In this document: piece by piece, positions 17,691 to 24,791 of the stretch
Numbering within the stretch: position 1 is the stretch's first letter
Layout: every line of letters begins with the position of its first letter
NCBI GenBank assembly: GCA_017650325.1
Contig: JAGCFC010000156.1
Span: 1 to 37,604 of the forward strand
DNA: 37,604 nucleotides
Source: Salinivirgaceae bacterium
Lineage (GTDB): Bacteria > Bacteroidota > Bacteroidia > Bacteroidales > SZUA-534
Direction of reading: 5' to 3'
The notes under the pieces: model-generated
Told to the model about the DNA's origin: nothing
Databases searched by the model: none
What the model saw: only the letters and a program-made list of their open reading frames with translations
Translations under genes and position numbers: made by a program

Positions 17691-17714
17691 GTTAATCTGT
17701 TAATCTGTTAATCA
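17691..17714. repeat. 8-nt tandem repeat (GTTAATCT x3)
   Basis: Three octamers, GTTAATCT, GTTAATCT and GTTAATCA, lie in the gap between the last two genes of the TPM array, with further TTAATCA-like units just to the left. It is low-complexity intergenic sequence. Confidence 0.6.
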
Positions 17715-17722
17715 ATAATTGT

Positions 17723-18508
17723 TTACCAGCCGCCGCATGCTCCTCCGCCGCCGAAACCGCCTCCGCCGAAGCCACCAAAGCCACCGCCGAAACCGCCACC
17801 GCCAAAGCCACCGCCAAATCCGCCTCCTCCAAAGCCTCCTCTAGAACCACGGATACTTCCACTTCCACCAGTGGTGTAATGGTCGTAGTTGCCGCCAATC
17901 ACTAACACTAAAATCAATATCAAGAGTACTAGAACCCCAATCAAAAAGAGCATAGTGACAATAAATGCTGATGTGTCACCCCTGTGCCATACCTTGAAAC
18001 GACTGCGATGGAAATGTCCTTTGGTAAGCACCATGCACTTATCGACAGCAATGTTAATTCCCTCGTACACAAGTCCTTCGCGGAAATTAGGAATCATTTC
18101 CTGCTCGATTATTAATTTGCAGATAGCGTCGGGAATCAGCGGCTCGATGCCATAGCCGGTTTGTATGGTTACCTGGCCGTTTGATGTTGCTGTTTTCCCT
18201 TTGTAAACAATTACAATGCCGTTGTCGAAGCCCTTCTGCCCGACTCCCCAACCATTGCCCAGGCGCTGGCCGAAATCGGCAATGCTGTATCCGTACAAAT
18301 CGTTTGTGGTGTATACCAGAATCTGAGTCGATGTTTCTTCGTCGAACTTATTGAGTTTTAATGTCAGCATTAGTTTTTGCTGCTCGGTAAAGACATTGGC
18401 GTTATCGACAACAAGCGACTGTTTCGCCGGACGTTTGAAAATATCGTCGTTCGAAAAGGCTGAAACCGCGACTGCCAAAAACGTGATTATGAGCAATATC
18501 TTTCGCAT
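17723..18508 (-). CDS. TPM-domain membrane protein, paralogue 5 (Phe/Gly-rich tail)
   Basis: A 261-residue protein of the TPM_phosphatase family (YgcG-like; plant relatives act in photosystem II repair, bacterial roles are unsettled). Parts: signal peptide 1-20; periplasmic TPM domain about 31-165 with VVDNANVF, NGWGVGQ, DNGIVIVY and QTGYGIEPLIPD; one membrane span about 181-206; C-terminal tail 213-261. Unlike its Ser/His-rich paralogues, the tail is almost only Gly and Phe in GGGF-type repeats before ending GGGGACGGW. Cys130 and Cys158 match the pair conserved in all five paralogues. The linker after the TPM domain is basic (HFHRSRFKVWHR) and not acidic. It is fifth of five in the array, 64 bp after paralogue 4. 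Confidence 0.88.
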   Translation of the reverse strand: MRKILLIITFLAVAVSAFSNDDIFKRPAKQSLVVDNANVFTEQQKLMLTLKLNKFDEETSTQILVYTTNDLYGYSIADFGQRLGNGWGVGQKGFDNGIVIVYKGKTATSNGQVTIQTGYGIEPLIPDAICKLIIEQEMIPNFREGLVYEGINIAVDKCMVLTKGHFHRSRFKVWHRGDTSAFIVTMLFLIGVLVLLILILVLVIGGNYDHYTTGGSGSIRGSRGGFGGGGFGGGFGGGGFGGGFGGFGGGGFGGGGACGGW

Positions 18509-18572
18509 ATAATTTTAGTTTAACCGTTTGTTAAGGTAATAGCTGACATCTTCCTAAAAATAATATTGTTAT

Positions 18573-19337
18573 TTACCAACGTCCGCTTGCGCCGCCGCCA
18601 CCGAAATGACCGCCGCCATAACTACGGTGGCTCGAGCCGTGATAACTCGAATGGTGGCCGCTGGAACTGCTCGATGAACCACTCGATGAGCCATAACTGC
18701 GGGAATTGTCGAAAATCAACAAGTATAGTCCTATTATTATAAAGATTAAAACCCAAAAGCCGACCATGCCGCCGATAATGTAAAGAGTCAGTCTGAATGC
18801 GAATCCATCGTCCTCATCGGTTTGTTTTTGGTAATCCTCTGCCGTGAATTCGCCTTTGACAAGCGAAATACAGACGTCCACAGCCTTGCTAATACCATCA
18901 TACACACTATCGTTGCGGAAGCGTGGTATCATCTCGCAGTCGATTATTCGCTTGCAGATGGCGTCAGGTATCAGCGCTTCGATGCCGTAGCCGGTTTGAA
19001 TGGTAACCTCGCCGCTTGTGGAGTCGGTTTTCGGCTTATAGACAATGACAATGCCGTTGTCGGTCTCAGCCTGTCCCACGCCCCAACCCTCGCCTAGACG
19101 CTGGGCAAAATCGGCAATGTTGTAGCCTTGCAAATCGGTTGTGGTGAAAATCTGAATCTGCACTGTTGTGGCACGCTCAAAAGAGTCCAACTTGGTCGTC
19201 AGAGCCTCGTTTTGCTCGAGTGTGAAAGCGTTAGCGCTGTCAATCACAAGATTCATCTCAGCCGGACGTTCGAATATGTCGGCAAAAGCGTTAGTTACAA
19301 CTGCTAAAAAAGTGATTATGAATAATATCCGTCTCAT
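18573..19337 (-). CDS. TPM-domain membrane protein, paralogue 4
   Basis: A 254-residue TPM_phosphatase family protein: signal peptide 1-19, TPM domain about 29-163 (VIDSANAF, GEGWGVGQ, DNGIVIVY, QTGYGIEALIPD), a charged linker (170-178), one membrane span about 183-209, and a Ser/Gly/His-rich tail ending GGGHFGGGGASGRW. The conserved cysteines are C128 and C156, with an extra one at C134. It is close to paralogue 2 across the TPM domain, including the shared GIEALIPD variant, whereas paralogues 1, 3 and 5 have GIEPLIPD. Fourth of five in the array. Confidence 0.9.
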   Translation of the reverse strand: MRRILFIITFLAVVTNAFADIFERPAEMNLVIDSANAFTLEQNEALTTKLDSFERATTVQIQIFTTTDLQGYNIADFAQRLGEGWGVGQAETDNGIVIVYKPKTDSTSGEVTIQTGYGIEALIPDAICKRIIDCEMIPRFRNDSVYDGISKAVDVCISLVKGEFTAEDYQKQTDEDDGFAFRLTLYIIGGMVGFWVLIFIIIGLYLLIFDNSRSYGSSSGSSSSSSGHHSSYHGSSHRSYGGGHFGGGGASGRW

Positions 19338-19366
19338 AATTTATTCTTCGATTAATAATCAATAAA

Positions 19367-20164
19367 TTACCAACGGCCACTCGCACCGCCGCCACCGAAA
19401 TGACCGCCGCCGTAGCCGCCAAAACCATGCGACGAGCCGCGTGATGAGCCGTGATACGTACTGCCTCCTCGTCCGCTTGATAATAGTATGTTCAATATAA
19501 ACGCTAAAACCCAAATAAGGTATTGACCAAACGTTGCCTTCTTTCCTTCTGTTTTCTTTGTGATGGCGCCAAATATCGGGTATCCCATAAGAATAATTGC
19601 GATGAGAATGGCTAATCCTAATATGGGCGAACCTTCGCCGGTGGTATCGGCATTTCCATTGGCCGAATATTCACCTTTAATGAGCGAGATACAGATATCG
19701 ACGGCATTATCAATTCCTTCATACACAAGACCTTGCCGAAAACTTGGAATCATCTCTTGCTCAATTATTTGCTTGCAGGTGATATCGGGAATCAGCGGCT
19801 CAATGCCGTAGCCTGTCTGAATGGTGACTTCGCCGCTTGTGGAGTCGGTTTTTGGCTTGTAAACAATGACAACGCCGTTGTCGAAATCGTCTTGTCCGAT
19901 GCCCCAGCCCTCGCCCAGTCGCTGGGCAAAATCGGCAATGTCGTAGCCTTGCAAATCGGTGGTGGTGTAAACCAGAATCTGGGTCGAAGTCTTATTGCTG
20001 AAGGAGTTCAGTTTGTTTTCAAGCTCCAGCCGCTCATTGTTGGTAAACACATTGGCATTGTCGGCAACAAGCGTAGGCACTGCTGGCGGACTGAAAATAT
20101 TGTCGTTGGCAAACGACAAGACCGAAGCTGCTAAGAATGTGATTATGAACAATATCCTACGCAT
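19367..20164 (-). CDS. TPM-domain membrane protein, paralogue 3 (two membrane spans)
   Basis: A 265-residue TPM_phosphatase family protein: signal peptide 1-19, TPM domain about 31-165 (VADNANVF, GEGWGIGQ, DNGVVIVY, QTGYGIEPLIPD), then two hydrophobic segments (about 181-201 and 212-229) separated by a Lys-rich loop (TKKTEGKKAT). The other paralogues have one segment. With the TPM domain outside, a second span would return the tail to the periplasmic side, the reverse of its siblings. The tail is Gly/Ser-rich and ends GGGHFGGGGASGRW. The conserved cysteines are C130 and C158. A 121-bp gap holding a heptamer repeat separates it from paralogue 2, the largest gap in the array, so a second promoter here is possible. 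Confidence 0.9.
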   Translation of the reverse strand: MRRILFIITFLAASVLSFANDNIFSPPAVPTLVADNANVFTNNERLELENKLNSFSNKTSTQILVYTTTDLQGYDIADFAQRLGEGWGIGQDDFDNGVVIVYKPKTDSTSGEVTIQTGYGIEPLIPDITCKQIIEQEMIPSFRQGLVYEGIDNAVDICISLIKGEYSANGNADTTGEGSPILGLAILIAIILMGYPIFGAITKKTEGKKATFGQYLIWVLAFILNILLSSGRGGSTYHGSSRGSSHGFGGYGGGHFGGGGASGRW

Positions 20165-20183
20165 GAAGGGGAAAATGTTTAGT

Positions 20184-20232
20184 GTTTAATGGTTAATGGT
20201 TTGTGGTTAATGGTTAGTGGTTAGTGGTGAAT
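20184..20232. repeat. 7-nt tandem repeat (GGTTAAT-type x7)
   Basis: Seven contiguous heptamers: GTTTAAT, GGTTAAT, GGTTTGT, GGTTAAT, GGTTAGT, GGTTAGT and GGTGAAT. They occupy the gap between paralogues 2 and 3 of the TPM array. The pattern is related to the array at 9317-9344. Confidence 0.8.
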
Positions 20233-20285
20233 TGTTTATTTGGTAATTCGTTATTCAATTCTTCAGTCAGTTAATCAGTTAATGA

Positions 20286-21062
20286 CTACCAACTTCCGCG
20301 GGCTCCTCCGCCACCAAAATGGCCGCCGCCATAGCTTCTTGAACTATGCGAACTTGAGCTATGATAACTGCCAGAACTATAGGTGCTGCTTGATGGATGT
20401 TTTTTCCCGTATCTCATTGATAATATTACTGAAATAATCAGAAAGCCGAAAAAAATGCAAAGGCCAAGCACATCGTGAGCCGTCAACTCCTCGTAGGAGC
20501 TTCCGCTATAATCATCGTAATCGTCGCTGTCGTAGCTGTAACTGTAACTGTAGCCGTAATCTTCAGCTTTAAAGTCGCCTTTAACAAGCGAAATACACAC
20601 ACCAACGGCATTGTTAATTCCTTCATACACACTGTCTTTACGGAAATTGGGAATCATCTCGTTATTGATGATTCGCTTGCAGACAGCATCGGGAATCAAC
20701 GCCTCGATGCCATAGCCAGTTTGAATGGTGACTTCGCCGTTTTCGGTCTCTGTTTTAGGCTTATAGACAATAACAATGCCGTTGTTTGTCTCAGCCTGTC
20801 CCACGCCCCAGCCCTCGCCCAATCGCTGGGCGAAATCGACAATGTCGTACCCTTGCAAATCGGTTGTGGTGTAAATCTGAATCTGCACCGTCGATGCACG
20901 GTCAAAAGAGTCCAATCTGGCTGTAAGGGCTTCGAACTGCTCGTGAGTGAACGCGTGTGCGTTGTCGACTACAAGATTCACCTCCGCAGGACGGTCGAAA
21001 ATGTCGGCGAAAGCGTTGGTCGTGGCAACTAAAAAAGTGATTATGAACAATATCCGTTTCAT
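20286..21062 (-). CDS. TPM-domain membrane protein, paralogue 2
   Basis: A 258-residue TPM_phosphatase family protein: signal peptide 1-19, TPM domain about 29-163, a Tyr/Ser/Asp-rich low-complexity linker (about 169-192), one membrane span (198-216) followed by RYGKKH, and a Ser/His-rich tail ending GGGHFGGGGARGSW. It is the only one of the five with NNG in place of DNG at residues 93-95, so an acidic residue otherwise invariant here is lost; if that Asp binds metal, activity may be reduced. The conserved cysteines C128 and C156 are kept. Second of five, 31 bp after paralogue 1. The stop codon is TAG. Confidence 0.9.
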   Translation of the reverse strand: MKRILFIITFLVATTNAFADIFDRPAEVNLVVDNAHAFTHEQFEALTARLDSFDRASTVQIQIYTTTDLQGYDIVDFAQRLGEGWGVGQAETNNGIVIVYKPKTETENGEVTIQTGYGIEALIPDAVCKRIINNEMIPNFRKDSVYEGINNAVGVCISLVKGDFKAEDYGYSYSYSYDSDDYDDYSGSSYEELTAHDVLGLCIFFGFLIISVILSMRYGKKHPSSSTYSSGSYHSSSSHSSRSYGGGHFGGGGARGSW

Positions 21063-21093
21063 TCTTCACTCTTTAATCCTTCAAATATTGTGA

Positions 21094-21864
21094 TTACCAA
21101 CGTCCGCGAGCACCGCCGCCACCGAAATGTCCGCCACCATAACTCCTATGGCTCGATCTATGGTAGCTGCTTGAACTGTGGTGGCTTCCACTGCTCGAAC
21201 CGCTACCGCTGCTTACAGTATCTCCCTTGAATCCGCCAATACATAGCATAACTATTAGAAATATAACAAGAATCACAGACGGAACGCCAATTAGGCCAAT
21301 GAGTACCCATTTGGCGATTTTCATGGCAATTCTTTCCATTTCCGCATTATCGGCCATGTATTTTTCCGCTGTGAATTCGCCTCGTGTAAGCGACATGCAA
21401 ATATCGACAGCCTTATCGATTCCTGCATAAATCTGACCTCGCTTGAAGCGCGGAATCATTTCGTATTCAATAATTTGCTTGCAGACAGCATCGGGAATCA
21501 GCGGTTCAATGCCATAGCCCGTCTGAATGGTTATTTCACCATCCTCGTGCGCCATTTTGGGCTTGTAGACAATAACAATGCCGTTGTCGGCACCTGCCTG
21601 TCCGACACCCCAACCCTCGCCCAATCGCTGGGCGAAATCGACAATATCGTAGCCCTGCAAATCTTTTGTGGTGTAAATCTGAATCTGTACCGTTGTGGCC
21701 CGCTCGAAAGAGTCGAGTTTGGCTCTGAGAGCATCTGACTGTTTCGGGCGGAAGGCGTTGGCATTGTCAACCACAAGATTCACCTCAGCCGGCTTGTCGA
21801 AAATATCGGCAAAAGAGGCGATGGTAATGGCTAAAAACGTGAAAATCAGCAATATTCTCCGCAT
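21094..21864 (-). CDS. TPM-domain membrane protein, paralogue 1
   Basis: A 256-residue TPM_phosphatase family protein: signal peptide 1-19, TPM domain about 29-163 with VVDNANAF (Asp33), GEGWGVGQ, DNGIVIVY (Asp93) and QTGYGIEPLIPD, one long membrane span (186-210), and a Ser/His-rich tail (216-256) ending GGGHFGGGGARGRW. The domain would face the periplasm. First of five paralogues, starting 36 bp after the short TPM gene, so the order lemA, short TPM, long TPM matches the common bacterial lemA-ygcG arrangement, with the long gene then multiplied. The conserved cysteines are C128 and C156. Confidence 0.92.
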   Translation of the reverse strand: MRRILLIFTFLAITIASFADIFDKPAEVNLVVDNANAFRPKQSDALRAKLDSFERATTVQIQIYTTKDLQGYDIVDFAQRLGEGWGVGQAGADNGIVIVYKPKMAHEDGEITIQTGYGIEPLIPDAVCKQIIEYEMIPRFKRGQIYAGIDKAVDICMSLTRGEFTAEKYMADNAEMERIAMKIAKWVLIGLIGVPSVILVIFLIVMLCIGGFKGDTVSSGSGSSSGSHHSSSSYHRSSHRSYGGGHFGGGGARGRW

Positions 21865-21900
21865 GGTATTTGCGAATAATTCAATTGTTTATTTCAGCAA

Positions 21901-22344
21901 TTATTTTTCGCCACCAAACGAGATTTCGTCGCTCAACTCGTTCACGTCGTCTGACTGATACGGGAAGTGCTTTTTCAGCTGCTCGCCTGCCATGCGTATG
22001 CCATCGGTAACACCTTCGGTGAAAAGACCTTTGGCAAAAAGCTCGGTCATGCGTTTCTCAATGTCGTTCCAAAAGCCTTCAGGCACCTTGTCGTTAATGC
22101 CGGAATCGCCGATAATTGCGAACTGGCGGTCGGATATGGCCATGTAGAATAGCACACCGTTGCGCTGTTGGGTGCATTGCATTTTGAGTTTGTCGAAAAC
22201 CTTGGCGGCGCGTTTCATAATGTCGCCGTGGCAACGCATCTCAACATGCAGGCGAATTTCACCAGATGTGTTCTTTTCGGCCTCCTCTATTGCGCTGATA
22301 ATGAGTTTTTTCTGCTCATCTGAAAAAAAAGTTGAAGCACGCAT
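21901..22344 (-). CDS. Short soluble TPM-domain protein
   Basis: A 147-residue protein with a TPM domain and no signal peptide or membrane span, so it is probably cytoplasmic, unlike the five paralogues downstream. Recognisable parts are the N-terminal FFSDEQKKLIISAIEEAEKN helix, TSGEIRLHVE, a NGVLFYMAISDRQFAIIGD strand pair, and DKVPEGFW. This short form commonly lies between lemA and a ygcG-like gene in Bacteroidota. I start at ATG 22344 and not at TTG 22350. The gap to lemA is 34 bp and to paralogue 1 is 36 bp, consistent with one operon. Confidence 0.88.
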   Translation of the reverse strand: MRASTFFSDEQKKLIISAIEEAEKNTSGEIRLHVEMRCHGDIMKRAAKVFDKLKMQCTQQRNGVLFYMAISDRQFAIIGDSGINDKVPEGFWNDIEKRMTELFAKGLFTEGVTDGIRMAGEQLKKHFPYQSDDVNELSDEISFGGEK

Positions 22345-22378
22345 TGTCAATTCAGAATTAAGAATTTGTAATTATGAA

Positions 22379-22984
22379 TTAAAACTGCACTTCGGGTGCT
22401 TTCTCGCTGCCAGCTTGAGCCTCAAAATAAGCCTTCTTCTCGAATCCGCGGCTGTTGGCCACAATCGATGCGGGGAATTGGCGGATGTAGGTGTTGTACT
22501 CGCGGGCAACCTCGTTGAATTTGCGGCGCTCAACGCTAATGCGGTTTTCGGTGCCTTCAAGCTGTGCCTGAAGTTCGCTGAAGTTTTGGCTGGCCTTCAA
22601 ATCGGGATAACGCTCAACAACTACCATTAATCGTGACAAAGCCGAGCTTAACTGGCCTTGTGCCTCCTCGAACTGCTGCAACGATGCGGCATCAAGTTTC
22701 TCGGGGTTGACATTGACACTTGTTGCTTTGGCGCGAGCCTCGACAACATCGGTAAGTGTCGAGCTTTCGTGCTCGGCATAGCCTTTAACGGTTGCAACAA
22801 GGTTCGGAATCAGGTCGGCACGACGCTGATAAACGTTCTCAACCTGCGCCCAGCTTTCGGAAACACCCTCATCGAGGCGGACAATCTTGTTTCCTGTTTT
22901 GATGTACCATAAAACAATCGAGATGATACCAATTAAAATAATACCGACTGCAATTCCTGCAATCAAACAACCTTTCTTTTTCAT
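22379..22984 (-). CDS. lemA: LemA family protein
   Basis: A 201-residue protein with one N-terminal membrane span (about residues 7-28) and a helical LemA domain (30-195). Typical segments are VRLDEGVSESWAQVENVYQR, RADLIPNLVATVKGYAEHE, YPDLKASQNFSELQAQLEGT and the closing YNTYIRQFPASIVANSRGF. The molecular function of LemA is not established; it is widely linked to TPM/YgcG proteins, as here. It is first in the array and its upstream gap (22985-23090) should hold the promoter: the minus strand has TAACTTTA but no well-placed -33 box. Length and sequence look complete. Confidence 0.95.
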   Translation of the reverse strand: MKKKGCLIAGIAVGIILIGIISIVLWYIKTGNKIVRLDEGVSESWAQVENVYQRRADLIPNLVATVKGYAEHESSTLTDVVEARAKATSVNVNPEKLDAASLQQFEEAQGQLSSALSRLMVVVERYPDLKASQNFSELQAQLEGTENRISVERRKFNEVAREYNTYIRQFPASIVANSRGFEKKAYFEAQAGSEKAPEVQF

Positions 22985-23090
22985 AACTTTTTATTTTTAT
23001 AAGATTTACAATTATTTCTTTGGGCTTAAAAGCCAATTATTACATTTTGTAAAGTTAAAACTTTTTTAATGGCAATGCATATTGTGGCTC

Positions 23091-24647
23091 CTACTTAGTT
23101 ACTTTTTCAAGCCATTTTACCATGCCAAACATTACCGCCATCGAGACAAAGCAAACGGCGAAGAACACGGTCCAGCATTGCCAGATGGGTATCTTGTTGT
23201 ACATTAAAGGGCCAATCCATAGGAAGCCGTTGCCTACGGCTGTCGCGCCAAGCCATAAACCCTGGCATAGACCTAACAGGTTTTTAGGTGCCACTTTCGA
23301 CACAAAACTCAAGCCCAACGGACTAATGAACAGCTCGGCCACAGTCATAAAGAAATAGTAGACTATCAATATCATAGGTCCGGCCTTTAACGCCCCTGCG
23401 GTAGCCGCATCAAGTTCGCGGAATTCAGTTGCCGATGGATATCCGTTTGTACAGCAGAAGACGGCCATAATAATGTAGGCTAAGCCGGCAATTCCCATAC
23501 CGATACCAATCTTACGCGGAGTTGAGAATGTCCGCCCCCAACGGGTGCCGAAAAGCCACATTATCGGGAACGTCAGCACAATAACAAAGAATGGGTTGAC
23601 GGCTTGCCAGATTTCGGGCGGAATGGCCGATGTGATGACAAAATCGCGGGCGAAAAGCGACATTGATGTGCCGTTCTGATGGAACGACCACCAGAAAAAC
23701 ACCGCAATCACAAGCACGGCGAAGAGTGCGTAAATACGCTGGCGGATTTCCTTGGCCATGGCCAGTTTCTCCTCAGCCGTATATTCAACGCTGGTTTGAG
23801 CCGTACGTTTGGCCGGAGTTGGCAGGTTGCGCTTGGTTGCCAGAAATATCGAAAGCGATATAAGCATTGCCACAACCGATGCTATAAACGAATAGTGAAC
23901 TCCGGTATTGAAAACATCGAGATAATTGCGGCAGAATGACATCAAATCGGTTGGTATAGAAGCTGTTACAACGGGTATCAGCTCGTTCATTTTTGCAAGT
24001 GCCTCAGGAGCCATTGCAGCGCCGGCGGCAATATATTGGTGACAGAGTGCCGGAAGGTCGGCGTTGTAGGCCAAACCATTGGCGTTCAACCACCAGCCAC
24101 GAAGCAGCGGAGCCACAAACGGAGCAATGAGTCCGCCAACGTTGATGAACATGTAGAAGATTTGAAATCCCGGGTCGCGGCGGCTTTTTGCAACGGCAAG
24201 TGCCTCCTCTCCTTGTTTTGCCGCCTCAGCCTCATAATTGTCGTACATCTGCCCCACAATGGCTTGCAGATTGCCTTTGAACAATCCGTTGCCAAACGCA
24301 ATCAGGAAGAGAGCCACGCACGTGAGCGGCAGCAGCCACCCGATGTTGCCGGCTGTAGCCAAAATTGGTACCGACAGGATTACATAGCCCGAAGCCATAA
24401 TCAGCAGTCCCGACTGAATGGTGGCCTTATAGTTCTGAGTGCGGTCGGCAATGATGCCGCCAACAAGGCTCAAAATATAAATGCCCATGTAAAACACTGA
24501 ATAAATGGCAGTTGCCTTTTCTTCGGACAAGCCGAATTTCGAACAAAGGAACAAAACCAGCACGGCATTCATAATATAGTAGCCAAAACGCTCGCCCATA
24601 TTACTCAAGGCTGCCGCTAAAAGCCCTTTCGGATGATTTTTGAACAT
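23091..24647 (-). CDS. POT/PTR2 family proton-coupled peptide transporter
   Basis: A 518-residue inner-membrane transporter of the POT (PTR2) branch of the major facilitator superfamily, importing di- or tripeptides with protons. The first helix carries the proton-coupling motif in NMGERFGYY (E19, R20), and the fifth-helix signature reads FYMFINVGGL (about 161-170). About 12-14 membrane segments are visible. I start at ATG 24647 (MFKNHPKGLL), the N-terminus usual for Bacteroidota members, and not at the TTG 18 bp upstream. The first Glu of the ExxER motif is replaced (SNMGER), which I recall as common in this subgroup. It has its own -7 box and lies downstream of the galM terminator, so it is transcribed separately. 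Confidence 0.92.
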   Translation of the reverse strand: MFKNHPKGLLAAALSNMGERFGYYIMNAVLVLFLCSKFGLSEEKATAIYSVFYMGIYILSLVGGIIADRTQNYKATIQSGLLIMASGYVILSVPILATAGNIGWLLPLTCVALFLIAFGNGLFKGNLQAIVGQMYDNYEAEAAKQGEEALAVAKSRRDPGFQIFYMFINVGGLIAPFVAPLLRGWWLNANGLAYNADLPALCHQYIAAGAAMAPEALAKMNELIPVVTASIPTDLMSFCRNYLDVFNTGVHYSFIASVVAMLISLSIFLATKRNLPTPAKRTAQTSVEYTAEEKLAMAKEIRQRIYALFAVLVIAVFFWWSFHQNGTSMSLFARDFVITSAIPPEIWQAVNPFFVIVLTFPIMWLFGTRWGRTFSTPRKIGIGMGIAGLAYIIMAVFCCTNGYPSATEFRELDAATAGALKAGPMILIVYYFFMTVAELFISPLGLSFVSKVAPKNLLGLCQGLWLGATAVGNGFLWIGPLMYNKIPIWQCWTVFFAVCFVSMAVMFGMVKWLEKVTK

Positions 24648-24676
24648 ATTTTTAATTTTTTTCAATCACTGAAAGG

Positions 24677-24684
24677 CAAATATA
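24677..24684 (-). promoter_or_regulatory. -7 promoter box of the peptide transporter gene
   Basis: On the minus strand TATATTTG is a perfect TAnnTTTG match 29 nt before the ATG. A TTTG lies 16 nt further upstream, slightly closer than usual. Confidence 0.5.
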
Positions 24685-24731
24685 TAACTATAACGCAAAT
24701 CAAACAGGAAACATACCATATAAATATCTAC

Positions 24732-24762
24732 AAAAAATCCCCTGCCAAACGACAAGGGATTT
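24732..24762 (-). terminator. Intrinsic terminator of galM
   Basis: The arms 24735-24744 and 24753-24762 pair over 9 of 10 positions around an 8-nt loop. On the minus strand the stem is followed by T residues (complement of 24732-24737). It begins 29 bp after the galM stop codon. Confidence 0.85.
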
Positions 24763-24791
24763 TATTGTTCAAATATTTGATAATCAGATTT

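Noticed and set aside
17675..17722. CRISPR-like array
   Set aside because: The units are 8 nt with no spacers; likewise the 7-nt arrays at 9317 and 20184. No cas genes are present.
17293..22350. GlyGly-CTERM or similar sortase-type sorting signal in the TPM tails
   Set aside because: Those signals have the Gly motif before a terminal membrane span and a basic end; here the span precedes the Gly-rich tail and the last residue is Trp.
22985..23090. Firm lemA promoter call
   Set aside because: TAACTTTA is present on the minus strand, but no -33 box lies at suitable spacing, so I left it as a comment.
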